From assembly GCA_002989075.1 (NCBI GenBank), contig PSQN01000012.1, positions 1,054,001 through 1,118,000 of the forward strand: a DNA stretch of 64,000 nt, in the 5' to 3' direction. This document shows positions 13,479-24,900 of the stretch, piece by piece. This stretch comes from Arthonia radiata (taxonomy: Eukaryota; Ascomycota; Arthoniomycetes; Arthoniales; Arthoniaceae). The notes below the pieces were generated by a model, which was not told the DNA's origin, searched no databases, and saw only the letters and a list, made by a program, of their open reading frames with translations. Both the position numbers and the translations under genes were made by a program. Each line of letters begins with the position of its first letter. The stretch's first letter is position 1.

Positions 13479-13480
13479 TT

Positions 13481-15331
13481 TAACTATAAAAAGCTCTATA
13501 TATAGCTCTCTAAGACTATAGCTATAGTACTATTCCTTCTACGCTTAGAGGTACTTAGACTAAATATCTAGATGTTCTATATTAGCGTCCCTAAAGTTAG
13601 TCTTAGTTACAGCTATAAATAAGGTTCTTAGACTATTAAATATATACTTTTATTCTATTCTCTCTATAATAGATTAGAATTTCTAAATGAGTACTAAATA
13701 GAGAGCCTTTAACAGCTTCTTATAGTTTTAATACTAGCTGCGTACGTAGTCTAATAGTTTATTACTAGTAGAGCGCTAGGTTAGTTCTATATTATATATA
13801 AGATTAACTAGAAATCTACTTAAAATTAGCGATCCTTTTAAAGGTTAGGAGACTAGAGATAAGTAAGATAGAGGGAAGAAGGAGATTTTAGCTAGAGATA
13901 GTATTAGGAAGTTAAGTAGTAAACAAAAGGCGGGGAAACACTACGTACAAGCGTAACTGAGTCGCGCGCACAGTAGTGGGGCGAGTTAAGGATTTTCCTC
14001 TCTAGGGGTTTTTCCCTAGCTAGGTTAGACCGTCTACGTGGCCCTCTAAGGACCGGCATTGGACGTTAAATTAAATTTATTATCGTACGTTACCATCCGG
14101 ATGCACCGATAGAAGCTGGTTTCTCAGATTCTGGCATTTGAAGCCACGCGCCAGCGTGATCGTTGTTCTGGTATCGAGGAGCATGAGGAAAGTGTGGCTG
14201 CTACCCAGGCTGCAATATGATCGTAGGCGACCAAAACGATTAATGCTTGCAAGCATGTTCTATATACCTGTCTAGCTTCTTGTCGAGAAGCCGAGAACGT
14301 TGAGATATGATGACAATCAAAATTGAGACGTTGTCAAGTGTGGTTAAAGGTCGACAGCGTTGGTAAGAGCTGAGTTAGCTGACCCAGGTTAGGAAGAACA
14401 CATGCTCGTTTGTTGGAATAATTTGATGTTTTTAGGAACGCCAGCTGTTTGGTCTCATCATATCCACGGAGACTCGCTCTCTGAAAGATGGCAAAAGGCC
14501 TGAAAGGAGCGCCTCAAGATAAGGCCCACGCTCGCCTTGTTCGGACTCCGACCACCTCTTTTTCAGCAGTCCAAAAAGTATCGAGAACCCCGGTTGGGGC
14601 GCTGATGAGCTATTGTCCACGGACAGGATTCTGGTTTGACGCGTGTCGCCCAGTGTGCCAGACACGTGGCGTGTCGGACGTATTCCGCGGATATCGAATT
14701 CCATGGAATCCTCATAGTAAATTCATCGAGCCGAGATCGCCGAAAATGCCAGATATTCTATCGATGTGTGCGCTAAGGTCACAATTAGTTACTAATATAT
14801 AGTATATTCTATAGAAGCATAGAGGCTATTTATAAGATATCGCTGTCGAGTATTGACCTAACGCTATTAGACCCGCTAGTGTCCGAGATAGAAGGGCAGA
14901 TATTGGTAGTCTCTGGCGCCGTCGCAAGAATAACGACGACATCCGTGGAATTTTTGAGCGATGTTCATGGATTTTCGCATCCACGGAATTCCGTCGACAG
15001 GCGGCTGTCCAGTAGATCGGGACGGCATATTCCCGGTTTCGAGTTCAGGCACGGGGCTGGCCTGACACAACACGACGAAGCACTGCAGAGGTACATGTTC
15101 GTAGGTGGCTAGGCAATTCCAACATGCTAGGTGTCACTAGACGTCTTCTAATCCTTCTTCTCGTGCAACGGGTCTCCCAGACAAGCCTGCGAGCATATAT
15201 ATTTCCAGCTCATCCCAGCGTCAGTTACTCGCAGAACCATTCTCTCACGACAAAGCCCCACGCGCGATTTCTCAACGTCGACAGTACTTCATCCCACACC
15301 ATCGCTTAAGCTCATCAGTTACACAACCGAT
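13481..15331. other. Transition from AT-rich repeats to normal sequence; no gene seen
   Basis: The TA-rich composition ends between about 13,950 and 14,060. Beyond that the sequence looks like ordinary intergenic DNA. Open stretches on both strands at 14,432-15,112 overlap one another and resemble no protein. A small AT-rich patch at about 14,786-14,850 looks like a further repeat fragment. The last 150 bp hold a TATA-like stretch near 15,190 and a pyrimidine-rich leader before the small gene at 15,332. Confidence 0.5.
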
Positions 15332-15660
15332 ATGCCTGACATCACCACTACCTGGGGCAGGATTGAGATCAGCGCCGGAGCTAATGGCCAACTTCTCTCT
15401 CACCATCCTGTCCAGTAGAAATCGAAAGTCTCAGATATGGTAAAGGACACGATGTCACTCAATTCGGACAAAACTGGAGGCACCAGCAGAGTCAAGGTCT
15501 CGCACACGTCAGGGTGAGTCTCCCACGTTGCCATACCTGCCGAGCAGAACCACTGCACAAAGTGTATGTCTGCTGACTGTTTGGATGCAGATCGAGCTAT
15601 AAGCTTGACTTCCAGAATCGCGAGGGTCAGAGCACCTTGTCGAAGGAGGTGATAATCTAG
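15332..15660 (+). pseudogene. Small two-exon gene with one in-frame stop (probable pseudogene)
   Basis: An ATG at 15,332 follows a TATA-like stretch and a CT-rich leader, as in a real fungal promoter. The frame runs through an intron at 15,514-15,590 (77 nt; GTGAGT donor, GCTGACT branch, GCAG acceptor) to a stop at 15,658. The joined frame is 83 codons, begins MPDITTTWGRIEIS and ends STLSKEVII. It is interrupted only by TAG at 15,416-15,418 (codon 29), where CAG would keep it open; no donor lies upstream that could splice the stop out. CAG to TAG is a CpA-to-TpA change, the kind RIP makes, and a RIP-marked block lies about 1.3 kb to the left. No family recognised. Alternatives are a 28-residue peptide or a shorter gene from the ATG at 15,440. 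Confidence 0.4.
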
Positions 15661-15885
15661 CCAGACACTCGAACGAGTCGTCGAAGCTTGAGCTGGGAGC
15701 CGAGCGCAAAGCTCCCGACGAAAGTTGACGAACGGCTGAGGGACTAACTTTACACGTTCATTATGTCCAATGTATGCAGACCTCTTGAAAGAAAGAACGT
15801 AGCATCTCTAGACTGCTTTCTTTACAACTTGTTCGTCGTTTTGAAAGCCGACTCGCCCCTTTTCCAATGCTGTAAGCACTGAAAC

Positions 15886-16370
15886 TTATGACACCGTCGA
15901 CATAGCCGAATATCTGTTGAAACCCAGATCGTCAAGGAGCTCGCTTCTGCGATCTACTAATGCGGGCTGTTTCTGATTATAGTTGTCTCGTTCCTGTTTT
16001 CTATGAAAAATGGTCAGGTACATCGTGTAGACATCTACGGCACATCCGCAAAAGCAGCCATTCGGCTTTTCTATTGGCGCCTCGGGTGTAATCGCGCCGC
16101 TGGAAAGACTGGAGGTCATCCGCACGAGATGATGAGCTAGGTTTTCAAGTACACACTTGTATCGGTAGTCCCCGCCGACCTTACGTCTTGCATTGCTTTC
16201 GATATGGTACGGCCTGATGTGCATTGACTCAAGCTTTGTAGTGATCAGCCAAGATCTGTTCGACAGCGGATCGTGAAAAAGCAAGCAAGCTCCGCCAATT
16301 CCCTGGGGGTTTATGCATGGACAATCAGGCTCTGCTTGCACGTAATGTCCGCACGGGGCTTTAACAAGGT
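15886..16370 (-). CDS. Hypothetical cysteine-rich protein, probable last exon (partial)
   Basis: An open frame of about 160 codons whose start is not an ATG, so an upstream exon is likely. A possible acceptor (GATCAG) ends at 16,371, and a GTACGT lies only about 38 bases further upstream, short for an intron. The readable protein starts near KAPCGHYVQAEPDCPC, has clustered cysteines at its N-terminal side (four in about 25 residues) and another group (CFCGC) in the C-terminal half. I do not recognise the family and see no signal peptide in the visible part. It lies tail-first between the broken small gene and mad1. It may be a decayed gene. Confidence 0.35.
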
Positions 16371-16764
16371 CTGATCATTGACAAGGGAATAGTAACTTGA
16401 ACACGTACCGACGCCTGAGGGTCTAAGGGGGCTGAGAGTGACACTTACTGCCTAGGAAGCATGAATTGCTTACGTTATTGAAGCTCGCTATCTTCTGAGA
16501 CAATGCGCAGTGTCGAGAGTGAGCTCGGTTCATTGTTCGGCGCACTCAACAGCTGAGAAAGAGCCGCCGCAGCCGAAAACCCGGCTAATTAATAATGAGA
16601 TGTTGACTTGCATCTGCTCTGCAGTAAGCGTGAGAATGGTCCGTATAGCAGTAATGTCTGCACAAAACATTCTGCCGTAGGCCACACAAATGGCTCATTC
16701 CATACTCAGCGATACGCAACTAGAGGGCTAACAGATCTCGGTCGTACATGGTCGTCCCTCTCGT
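16371..16764. other. Intergenic, 3-prime side of mad1
   Basis: About 390 bp with possible 5-prime exon material of the cysteine-rich gene near 16,410-16,470. Otherwise nothing recognised. Confidence 0.4.
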
Positions 16765-19014
16765 TCATCCCCTCATTGTCATTCCTCCAGTTGTCTTCTC
16801 CCAGAACTCCAGCGTACACGCCGCAAGAAAACACGGCAACTCTTTCCTCCCATCAACCCAATACTCAATATTACCGCGTATTTCGTCCGCAAACTTGCTC
16901 CGCGGTCCACCGCTCACCTTCATGGTCCCTTGTTTCGCGTCAAACACAATGCTCCTTTCTTCACCCTCGTCTTCTTCACTCTCGCTCTCCACATCTTTGT
17001 CCTTTTTCTGCTTAGTCGGATCGAACATGCTTGTCACCTTCGCTCTGTCATTGGGGAGGATGTGCAGATCCCAGCCTAGAACGGAGGCGCAGGCTTCCCG
17101 AAACTGGCGCACTTGAGCTTGGAAGGTGGATTTGAGGCGCTTCTCCTTCTTTGTGAGCTGGGCGATCTGGTGGTCTTTGTCTTCGATGTCGAAGCGTAAG
17201 CGCTCCAGCGTTGCTGCCGGCACCATCTTGCCTTTTGACTTAGAGCCGCTACGGGTGCTGGGGGGAGCGTTTTCATCGCCGCCTGTAGTTGCGCCCTCCA
17301 ATTGCTGGAGTAGAGACTCGTTCTCAGAGCGCAGGGTATCGAGCGTACTCTGCTTGATGCGGGCGGCTTCGGCTGTGGGGTTTGCGCGGAACTCGAGGAT
17401 GCGCGTTTGTGATGAGGCTTTGAGAGATTCGAGCTGGGCGCGAGTGGCGTGCAGCTCCTTGTCAAGAAGGGCCTTTGCATTAGTGACCTTGGTCAGCTCG
17501 TCTTGAAGCTTGCGGGCTTTGCGCGCCATGGAGCCGGCTCGCTCGGCATCTGCGTCCAATGAGTCGGTATCGTCGCGGGCGCGCTTTGAGCCAGTGCTCG
17601 GCTGCGTCATCTCGGCATTTTCAAGAGACGAGGACAGAGATGCCAGCTCCTTGCGGTGCTCGTCGAGAAGGCCTTCGAGCTCTCTTATCCGTTCAGACTT
17701 GGCTTCGTCAAACTTCTCGCTCGTCATTTCTGCTTGCTCGTCGTCGAAATTGCGCAGCTGTGCGCGGAGGTAATCTACTTCCTTAAGGGCCAAGGCGCGT
17801 TGACGCTCAAGTCGCGCTTTCAGTTTCGCATCCGGCCGTGAAGCAGAGGAGGAGGCGGCAGCGCTTGTCGACGCTCGAGCTTTGTCAAGATCATCACGGA
17901 GTGTCGTCAGCTGTGACTCAAGATTCTGTATCTGCTCGTCTCTCGTTGCCAGTTCTGGTGCCGCTTTGCCGAGCTGATCGACCAGAGACAGCTTTTCTAA
18001 GCGCTCTGACAAGTAAGCCCGAGCAAGATCTTCTGGCCGCTCAAATGTCATGTCGTTCTCCTCGCTGCTCTCGTTCTCAAGCAGGGCAGTCCAGGCTTTG
18101 CGCTCGTCCTCTAAGATGCGACGTTGCAATTGCGCCTCACCAAGTTCTTTGCGCAAGTCGCCCATTCGACTGATCTTGCCCTCCAGGCTTCGCTTCTGTT
18201 CTTCCACTAGCTCAACTTCTTTGCGTTCCTCGCGCAGCTTTTTGAGCTCCATATGCTGTTTGTGATTATGGGCTTCGAGCTTTTGGATGTGCTCGACTTG
18301 TTCTGACAGTTCACGCTTGATGACGTTCAGCGTGTCTGCGTCGCCTGTCTGTGTCTTTAGACGCACAATCTCATTCTGTAGGTTGCTTATGTCGTCCTCA
18401 CTTTCCTGCAGTCGATGGTGCGTCTGCTTAATAGTGCTGTCCTTTTGCTCGTTCTGTGACTTCAGCTCATCTAGCTCCTTCTGCAGAGGCTCAGATCGCG
18501 CTTTGAGATCACTGATGCTCCGGTTGGCTTCGCGCTCCTTCTCTTGTGCCTCGATATCCTTTTCATTAATCTGCTCTTGTGCCTCAGCAGCGCGGTCTTG
18601 CGATTCTCTCAGCTGTCTCTCGAGCTCCGATCTGCTTTGTGCCGCGAAATCTTGAGCTTCCTGCAGTTCTTTCGCGAGCGCGTCGTAGCGGCTTGTAACG
18701 ATGTCGCTCGACGACTCTGCCGCTTGTGCACGTTCGTAGTCTGATTGTGCCTTCCGTTGCGCTGCTCTCAGTTCTTCATCGCGGCGGAGGCTCGTGAGAT
18801 CGCGCTCAGCCCGTAGGTTCTTTAGCTCGTACTCGAGTTTGTGGAGCTGCTTGCGGATAGCTTCGTTTGATTCATCGGCGCGCACGGGGAGCATTGAAGT
18901 GCGGAAGCTTGATTGAGATGGAGGTCGCATCGGGCCATCGTGCACATCGTGCGCACCGTTCGTGCTCGCGCCGGTGATGATGTCGTATTGGGGTTGGTGA
19001 ACAGCCCGTGGCAT
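16765..19014 (-). CDS. mad1: Spindle assembly checkpoint protein Mad1
   Basis: A 749-residue single-exon protein, the same length class as known Mad1 proteins. Mad1 recruits Mad2 to unattached kinetochores and holds it in the closed form that delays anaphase. Residues of about 45-530 are long heptad-rich coiled coil. The Mad2-interaction motif is visible at residues 538-547 (RILEFRANPT; basic residue, two aliphatics, then Pro). The conserved RLK motif, which binds Bub1 in other species, is at 626-628, just before a C-terminal globular domain starting near QVRQFREACASVLGW, whose FREA...LLGW-like signature is diagnostic. An acidic insert (ESESEEDEGEE) lies inside the C-terminal domain. No intron is needed and no break is seen. 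The ATG at 19,014 is the first in frame. Next gene upstream is the convergent-side end of the P450. Confidence 0.9.
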   Translation of the reverse strand: MPRAVHQPQYDIITGASTNGAHDVHDGPMRPPSQSSFRTSMLPVRADESNEAIRKQLHKLEYELKNLRAERDLTSLRRDEELRAAQRKAQSDYERAQAAESSSDIVTSRYDALAKELQEAQDFAAQSRSELERQLRESQDRAAEAQEQINEKDIEAQEKEREANRSISDLKARSEPLQKELDELKSQNEQKDSTIKQTHHRLQESEDDISNLQNEIVRLKTQTGDADTLNVIKRELSEQVEHIQKLEAHNHKQHMELKKLREERKEVELVEEQKRSLEGKISRMGDLRKELGEAQLQRRILEDERKAWTALLENESSEENDMTFERPEDLARAYLSERLEKLSLVDQLGKAAPELATRDEQIQNLESQLTTLRDDLDKARASTSAAASSSASRPDAKLKARLERQRALALKEVDYLRAQLRNFDDEQAEMTSEKFDEAKSERIRELEGLLDEHRKELASLSSSLENAEMTQPSTGSKRARDDTDSLDADAERAGSMARKARKLQDELTKVTNAKALLDKELHATRAQLESLKASSQTRILEFRANPTAEAARIKQSTLDTLRSENESLLQQLEGATTGGDENAPPSTRSGSKSKGKMVPAATLERLRFDIEDKDHQIAQLTKKEKRLKSTFQAQVRQFREACASVLGWDLHILPNDRAKVTSMFDPTKQKKDKDVESESEEDEGEERSIVFDAKQGTMKVSGGPRSKFADEIRGNIEYWVDGRKELPCFLAACTLEFWEKTTGGMTMRG

Positions 19015-19450
19015 TGCTGTGTCGATTACAAATTATCAAACTGCAACAGAATAGCTCTTCGCGGTCATCGCTTGTTGCAGACAACGTAATGCGACTTGCG
19101 CAGAGCTGCTCCTAAGTGCAGGAGGGATCGCCAACAGCCAGTGCAAGCAGATGAGACGCGGAGAAGTACCAACGAAGCTGGATGTTCTTTGCTACACTGT
19201 AAGGAGGCAAAGTAAACGGGCGAGGCTCTCTCTCTGCAAGCTGCGACGTTCAAGGGAACTTTAAAGATCAAGACCCCATCAAAGCATTCGTCGTAAACAT
19301 TTCAGAGGTGAGCGCCAGATGCCATCGCCCAATACGGCTAAAGCCAAGCAAAGCTTAGGTCGATCACGTGTTGATCCACTAGTACGCGTCCGTCCGATGC
19401 AAAATCCTCGCGCTCTTTCATGTCCCCATCATGTTCTTCTCCATCATCTA
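19015..19450. other. Intergenic: mad1 upstream region and P450 3-prime flank
   Basis: Holds the promoter of mad1 (minus strand) and the 3-prime end of the P450 transcript. A CACGTG-containing stretch lies near 19,365. No gene seen. Confidence 0.4.
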
Positions 19451-21419
19451 CTATAGTCGTACTCTGCATCCATCTCCAGGTGCAAGAGTGAGCCCGACCA
19501 ATTGCCGCTCCTCACCGATTGGAACAACTTCCTCATCTGCAGGTAAGGAGAGCGTGGGGAACGACTGCACGATGCGAACAATCGCATACGACGCTTCTAA
19601 GAGCGCAAACTCTTCTGAACATTTCATCGTCAGCATTCAAGACAGTCCGATCTCGCGACAAATACCTACGACCAAGACAAACGCGTGGCCCTCCATTGAA
19701 AGGCAGATATCCCCAACCGACCCGTTCGTGAAGTGATCCATCTTCCCATCTCTCCGGACGAAAGCTACGCAAGATTATTAGCACCTGGCTTTCATGGACT
19801 CGCGCATGCTTTCAATCAGATGTAGGATCTCGCGTCTATCTCTTACCTGAATGCGTCATCCCCGTACAAATCCTTGCGCCTGTGCATGTAGTAGGGAGCA
19901 TACCCTACGCCCATGCCCTTTGGCATGAGTAGGGGAGCTTGGCCGTCTTTACCACCGCCACGCGGCAATATGGTAGTATGATTAGCTTCTCGCAGGTTGA
20001 TCGGAACTGAAGGATACAAGCGCAGAGCTGTGTTCTTAGTGTTAGTACGCGGGGAGGCAATGTATAGCATGGGCCAGACGTACTCTCAGTGATTATGCAT
20101 TTGAGATATGGCATTTGCTGCAATTTGACTTTGCTGACATTTGTGTCACTACCCAGAACGGAGCTGACTTCTCTCCGCAATTTCGTGAGCACATCCTCAT
20201 GGCGAACAAGCAATCTTCTATGACTACACATTAGCATTCCTATTTTCACTTCTTGACTGTACATCGACCTACACGGTCCAGGATAAAAGTGCGGCAGTTG
20301 AGTCTCTGCCGGCTAAAAGAATGTTGACAAGCTGATCCCTGACCAGGCCACGATCTTGCAGCTCATCATTGAGGCTCCTGATGAAAGCATACCGATGATC
20401 GCTATCGTCATTCCCCTTTCTCTCATCTAACGACGACCGTCAGTGTACTCAACGAATATCATACTCTATGCCAAAGGTATTCGAAGGCATACCCAAAGCT
20501 CTCTTCACCCAAAAATCGGCGTACTGCCTCACCTTGCTGCAAGCTTTGGCGAAGCGTGGAGTGTAACACAACCAATACAAATATGCTAGCTGGACTCGGA
20601 CGGCACTGAACCAGGACGCACTACTCAAGTTACTACCGAACTCATCCGTAGACTCTTCGTGGAGACTGCCAGCCGTGTCGCCAAACAACAAAGACGTCGT
20701 TGTGTCCAGTGTGAAGTTGCCAAAGAGCGGATGCAGATCCACAATCGACTCATTGCTTGTGCGTAGTCGACTGATCAGAAGTTCGACGTGGTCCGTGAAG
20801 ACCTCAAGGTTGCTGTACTGGATCCGGACGAATTGCTTTCGAACCATCTCCCGCGACCGTTTCCAAGCGTGGCCATCTTGGGTGAACAGACCTTCGCCGA
20901 GGAGTGGAAGAAGGGCTGCGCGCCTCGCACCGTATGTGAAGTCTTTTGACTGTCAGTCAATCTGCCGCTTCCCGCTTTGGGAATGCTAACATACCCAACT
21001 CACCACCCTCGCGAAATCTGGACTTCGAAAGGATCGTCTTAATATTCTCGGGATCTGTCGTAACCAGACCTTTGTTGCCAAGTAGGCGCAGCTCCAAGTT
21101 CGGGCCCATCTCATCAACGAAGTTCTGCTGGACCGCCATCAAACACTGGTTCATGTGTCCATGCCACAGTATCCGGACGAGGTCTAGTCCCATTGGCAGC
21201 CGTCCTTCGAGTATGTTCTGGATTGGGAGACATCCATGCTGTCCGCCAAAAGCATTGTCAAGAGCCCTTTGAGACTGAGAGAACCACACACATGGTCAGT
21301 CTTCATGGGTTAGATCTTGCTTGGAAACTCACCCTGATTGTCCACAATCTCCACAACCCAATGCTCAGAAGGAGGATGACTATAATTGAGGAAGCTGGAG
21401 TAAGTTTTGAGTCTGCCAT
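19451..21419 (-). CDS. Cytochrome P450, CYP52-like (fatty acid/alkane hydroxylase type)
   Basis: Eight exons join into an intact 513-residue P450: 21419-21333, 21274-21004, 20942-20493, 20426-20273, 20223-20084, 20027-19847, 19764-19670 and 19614-19451. All seven introns (49-82 nt) have GT-AG ends, keep phase and mostly show CTGAC or CTAAC branch sites. P450s insert one oxygen atom from O2 into a substrate using electrons from a reductase. An N-terminal hydrophobic anchor (residues about 8-28) places it in the ER membrane. Then come the C-helix ([18 protein letters not shown]), the I-helix oxygen motif AGRDSTA, the ExxR motif in [18 protein letters not shown], and the haem-binding loop [18 protein letters not shown] with its Cys ligand. 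The exon 7/8 junction falls just after that Cys. CYP52-type hydroxylases act on alkyl chains, but substrate cannot be read from sequence. It is divergent from the NLR across 493 bp. Confidence 0.9.
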
Positions 21420-21912
21420 TTCAACCAAAGGTGTATCATTGCAAGAGCACATGCGATGAATGAGCACAGAATGTTGAAGAATGATGGCGGACACATCACG
21501 ACTCGCTCTGCAGGCATACACGGCCCAACACACCCCAAAGTGGAATGTGGGGCCACTCATCACAACTAATACGGGGCGTAGCATCTTACTGAAACGCGCG
21601 CCTGCCATTGGACGAGAAAGTGATACATAAGTACATGCCTATCTCTAGGGGCCAAGACCCCGCGTCAGGCAGCGCCGTGAGCGCCTACAACACTTCTTCG
21701 ATGTATTGGCTCAGCCACGCGTGGGACCGGCTCCAGTTGGGACGACATACTGTGCAAGCATCGAAGCTATCTACGCGCGCGGAAGTCGCGGCCTCACTGT
21801 TGCCCCCGGAACGCAGCACGTCTGAACCACACATCATCATCGAGTCAGATCGCCCGCAAGCAACCACTATTCTGGTTCTCTTCGAGTATACTTCTGTGTT
21901 GTTCAACGCGAT
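21420..21912. promoter_or_regulatory. Shared divergent promoter of the P450 and the NLR
   Basis: 493 bp lie between the two start codons on opposite strands. Several short open stretches run through it but none is convincing as coding. No specific operator recognised. Confidence 0.5.
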
Positions 21913-24900
21913 ATGGCAGATCCTTTCTCTGCCGTCGCCGGCGCGTTGAGCGTCGCAGACATCTGCGTCCGTGTGGGCAAATACCTCCACACCGTCAATG
22001 GCTCAGCGAAGCGCATAGACCGAGAGCTCGAAGTACTTGAGCTCGAGATCAACAATTTCAAGAACGTTTATACAGCGTTGGAACGCTTGTGTGATACCAG
22101 CGTCACTCGTAGAAAGCAGGCCGCTGATGATCAAGCTGGTGTCGAAGACCCGACCGACACCCTGTGGAGACGAGCAGCAGACCTTGTGAAAGAGGGCCAT
22201 GACTTGGTGCAGAAGCTTCAGGATCTTTTGCTGCACATCCTCGGGCATGAGCATTCGCCAAAATCGCACAGGCTGGACGACTTGCGGAAAGCCGTCAAGC
22301 TGTTGCATAGAGACCGCGAGTACGAAGCAACACGCCAACGCTTCAAGAACTTGAACATGGAACTCAATACCATGCTGACGGCCATTGATTTGTCGGTACT
22401 CAACTGCAATAGCGGGTGCAGACGCTGACTGACGGGAGCCAAGGACCTCGAGCACGCTCTTCCAAACCAACACGTCTAAGTCTTTGGACGAGCTTCCCAC
22501 GAGATTGTCGCAACCGCTACAGGAGCTAGGTCTTCAGCTCAAAGCGCAGATTGCAAAGATGGAATCTGCTACTGAAAGTGTAAGTAACAGTAAAGGCAAG
22601 CTCTCTCGAACGTCCGGCTGATCATGCGCTTAGCTTGAGCCCTCCATCCTGTCCGCGAAAGCCGCGGTGACTTTTACGTCCCTCAATGAGCATTACTACG
22701 TGCAAAAGCCTGACACCAGCATCTGGACAGGCCGCGCAAAGTACTTGGCTGAGCTAAGAGAGGCCTTACTGAGCGCTCATCAACTGGCTGAACGAAAACA
22801 GAGGCGTTTTGTAGTCTATGGAATCTCTGGCGCTGGTAAAACGCAGCTTTGCTGCAAATTTGCACAAGACTATCGTGAGAGGCAAGTGTTGTCGAAGAAA
22901 GCCTCTGATTGCGGCTGTCGCATAAATGCTGACTTAGAACCATCAAAGCTTCTGGGGTATATTCTGGATCGATGCTTCCAGCCCCCAAAATGCGACAGAG
23001 TCGTGGAAGAAGATTGCCAAGTTAGGCGGTAGGGATGGCAATGAGGAAGCTGGCAAACACTGGCTGTCGAATCTCCAGAGTCCGTGGCTATTGATCATTG
23101 ACGGCGCCGATGTATCTGAAGAGGCTATCCGCTCGCAATTCCCGAGCGGGGACCGAGGCTGTGTGCTTGTAACGACGCGCAACCCTCGATTGAAGATTAA
23201 TGCAACTGTTGGAGATCTTTCCTTGGACAGACTCGAGGAGGAAGAAGCGAATGATTTACTGCACAAAGCCACAAAACACGAGCCTTGGGATGTTTCTGCT
23301 CGCAAATCAGCTTCGTCGATCGCAAAACATCTAGGCTATCTCCCCCTTGCCCTTATACACGCTGGTCGAGCGATATATCATCAACTGTGCACGCTTCAAG
23401 GATACATCCCATTCTTCGATCGCACGCTCAACGACTTCAAGTCGAAACGTACTTTCGATATTGCCGTGGACGATGAGGACTCCGCCATGGGCGCTTTCAC
23501 CAGTTTCGACATCATATACTCAGGTCTCGAAGCTCAAGCCGATCGTGAAACAGCACAAGGTCGTGTTTCTAGAGATGCTGTCGAGCTAGTAAATGTGTTC
23601 GCGTTTCTTCATAGTAACGACATCTGTCTCGAAACCCTAATCAGGGCTGGACATAATCTTCAGGGCGAGGCACCAGGAAGCACCGAAGATGGCGATGATA
23701 CCTTGGCTGGCGTTCGACCGATGTCGGCAAGCCGAGTCCAGCGCATGAAGATCTGGGCACAAGCCACGGTAATGCGACTTCAGCAGCAGACTCCGGTTCT
23801 GCCTAAAATTTTCGGTTGCATCCGATCCGACTCTTTTGATGAGTCACGAGTACGCCGCGCACTAGACCGTCTTGTCCGAATGTCTCTTCTTGCGGAGAGC
23901 TCCGAGAATGGCAGCTATTCCATGCATCCACTCGTGCATGTGTGGGTACGTAAAAGGCTGAGCACCGCCGCGCAAGCCCTTTGGTCTGAAGCAGCCGCCA
24001 ACATGCTCGCGACTTCCGTGAAGCTGACATCATCTGACGATGAGTCGAGAGATCAGGACTACTACCGTCGCATCTTACCTCATGTCAATGAAGTGCGAAC
24101 GCTAGTTGAGGATGTAAAAACTCAGCTGACGCTTAATCGCCAGCAGAGTACAATGCGTAGCTTTCTAAGAACGAGCAGACAGCCATCTTTGACGAGTATA
24201 GAGGTGTCCAACTTCGCAAAGTATAGTCGTGTATACATGGAGTGTGCAAACTTTCAAGAAGCAGAGCTGCTACTGCGAAGAGTATTGTTATTCGTCACTG
24301 GACGTCTTGGTATTCAGCATCCATTGACCACCAGAGTTCAAATGGGTTTAGCAGCGGCTTTGTGGCACCTCGGTCGAGCTGCGGAAGCTCAAGAGCTTCA
24401 AGAGTTGGCTCTGCAGACATGTCGACATACACTAGGCGATGACCATCCCCATACCTTGCGAACGATGGATGCCCTGGGACACACTTGCTGGCAACGAGGG
24501 CTGCTCAAAGATGCTAAAGCATTTATACAAGAAGCCATCAGGGGCATGGAAGGGAAGCCGAAAATGTTTCGCGACAGGATGAATGCTCTGAACCATCTCG
24601 GCAATGTGTACACCTGGTTAGTCAATATCTCCCGGCCAAGTTCCCCATTCCAGTCATACTCAAGCACACCTACGCGCTGTTCTCATCAGCAACTTTTAGA
24701 AGTAGTGATGCGCTGACAGCCCCAGCAGGTACACAGAATTCGATATAGCTCGCGAACTCCATCAGCAAGCTTTTGCGGGACTCACAGAAAGATTTAGCGA
24801 TAGTGATTCAGACGCCATGGCTGCGACCGCTGCGCTGGCGATGACACTGTTGCAGTTTAATAGTATTGAAGACGGCAAACGTGCCTACGAACTCATGGAA

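Larger units (their letters stand above)
12119..13480. mobile_element. Candidate inverted-repeat (DNA transposon-like) element, non-autonomous
   Basis: A segment of about 95 bp at 12,119-12,213 recurs in inverted orientation at 13,380-13,478. A further copy at 12,908-13,007 is in the same orientation as the right-hand one. Outermost bases are exactly inverted (TATAAGATAG on the left, CTATCTTATA on the right). This suits a non-autonomous DNA transposon of about 1.36 kb with long terminal inverted repeats, or two overlapping insertions. No transposase reading frame and no clear target-site duplication are visible, so the class is uncertain. Confidence 0.5.

Noticed and set aside
14432-15112. 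Overlapping frames of 65-104 codons on both strands
   Set aside because: They overlap each other, lack domains and splice signals, and look like chance openings.
16748-18744. Plus-strand frames across mad1
   Set aside because: Antisense to the mad1 coiled coil; Ser/Arg/Cys-rich as expected for shadows of a Glu/Leu/Lys-rich protein.
19533-19784. Apparent frameshift of the P450 right after the haem-binding Cys
   Set aside because: A canonical 55-nt intron (GTAGGT donor, CTGAC branch, TTCAG acceptor) explains the frame change and restores [10 protein letters not shown].
21420-21608. N-terminal extension of the P450 to 21,608
   Set aside because: The extension is not hydrophobic in the P450 anchor pattern; the ATG at 21,419 gives a standard membrane anchor.
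22881-22937. GC-AG intron in the NLR (GCAAGT at about 22,882)
   Set aside because: It breaks the phase; the GT donor at 22,886 keeps the frame into FWGIFWIDAS.
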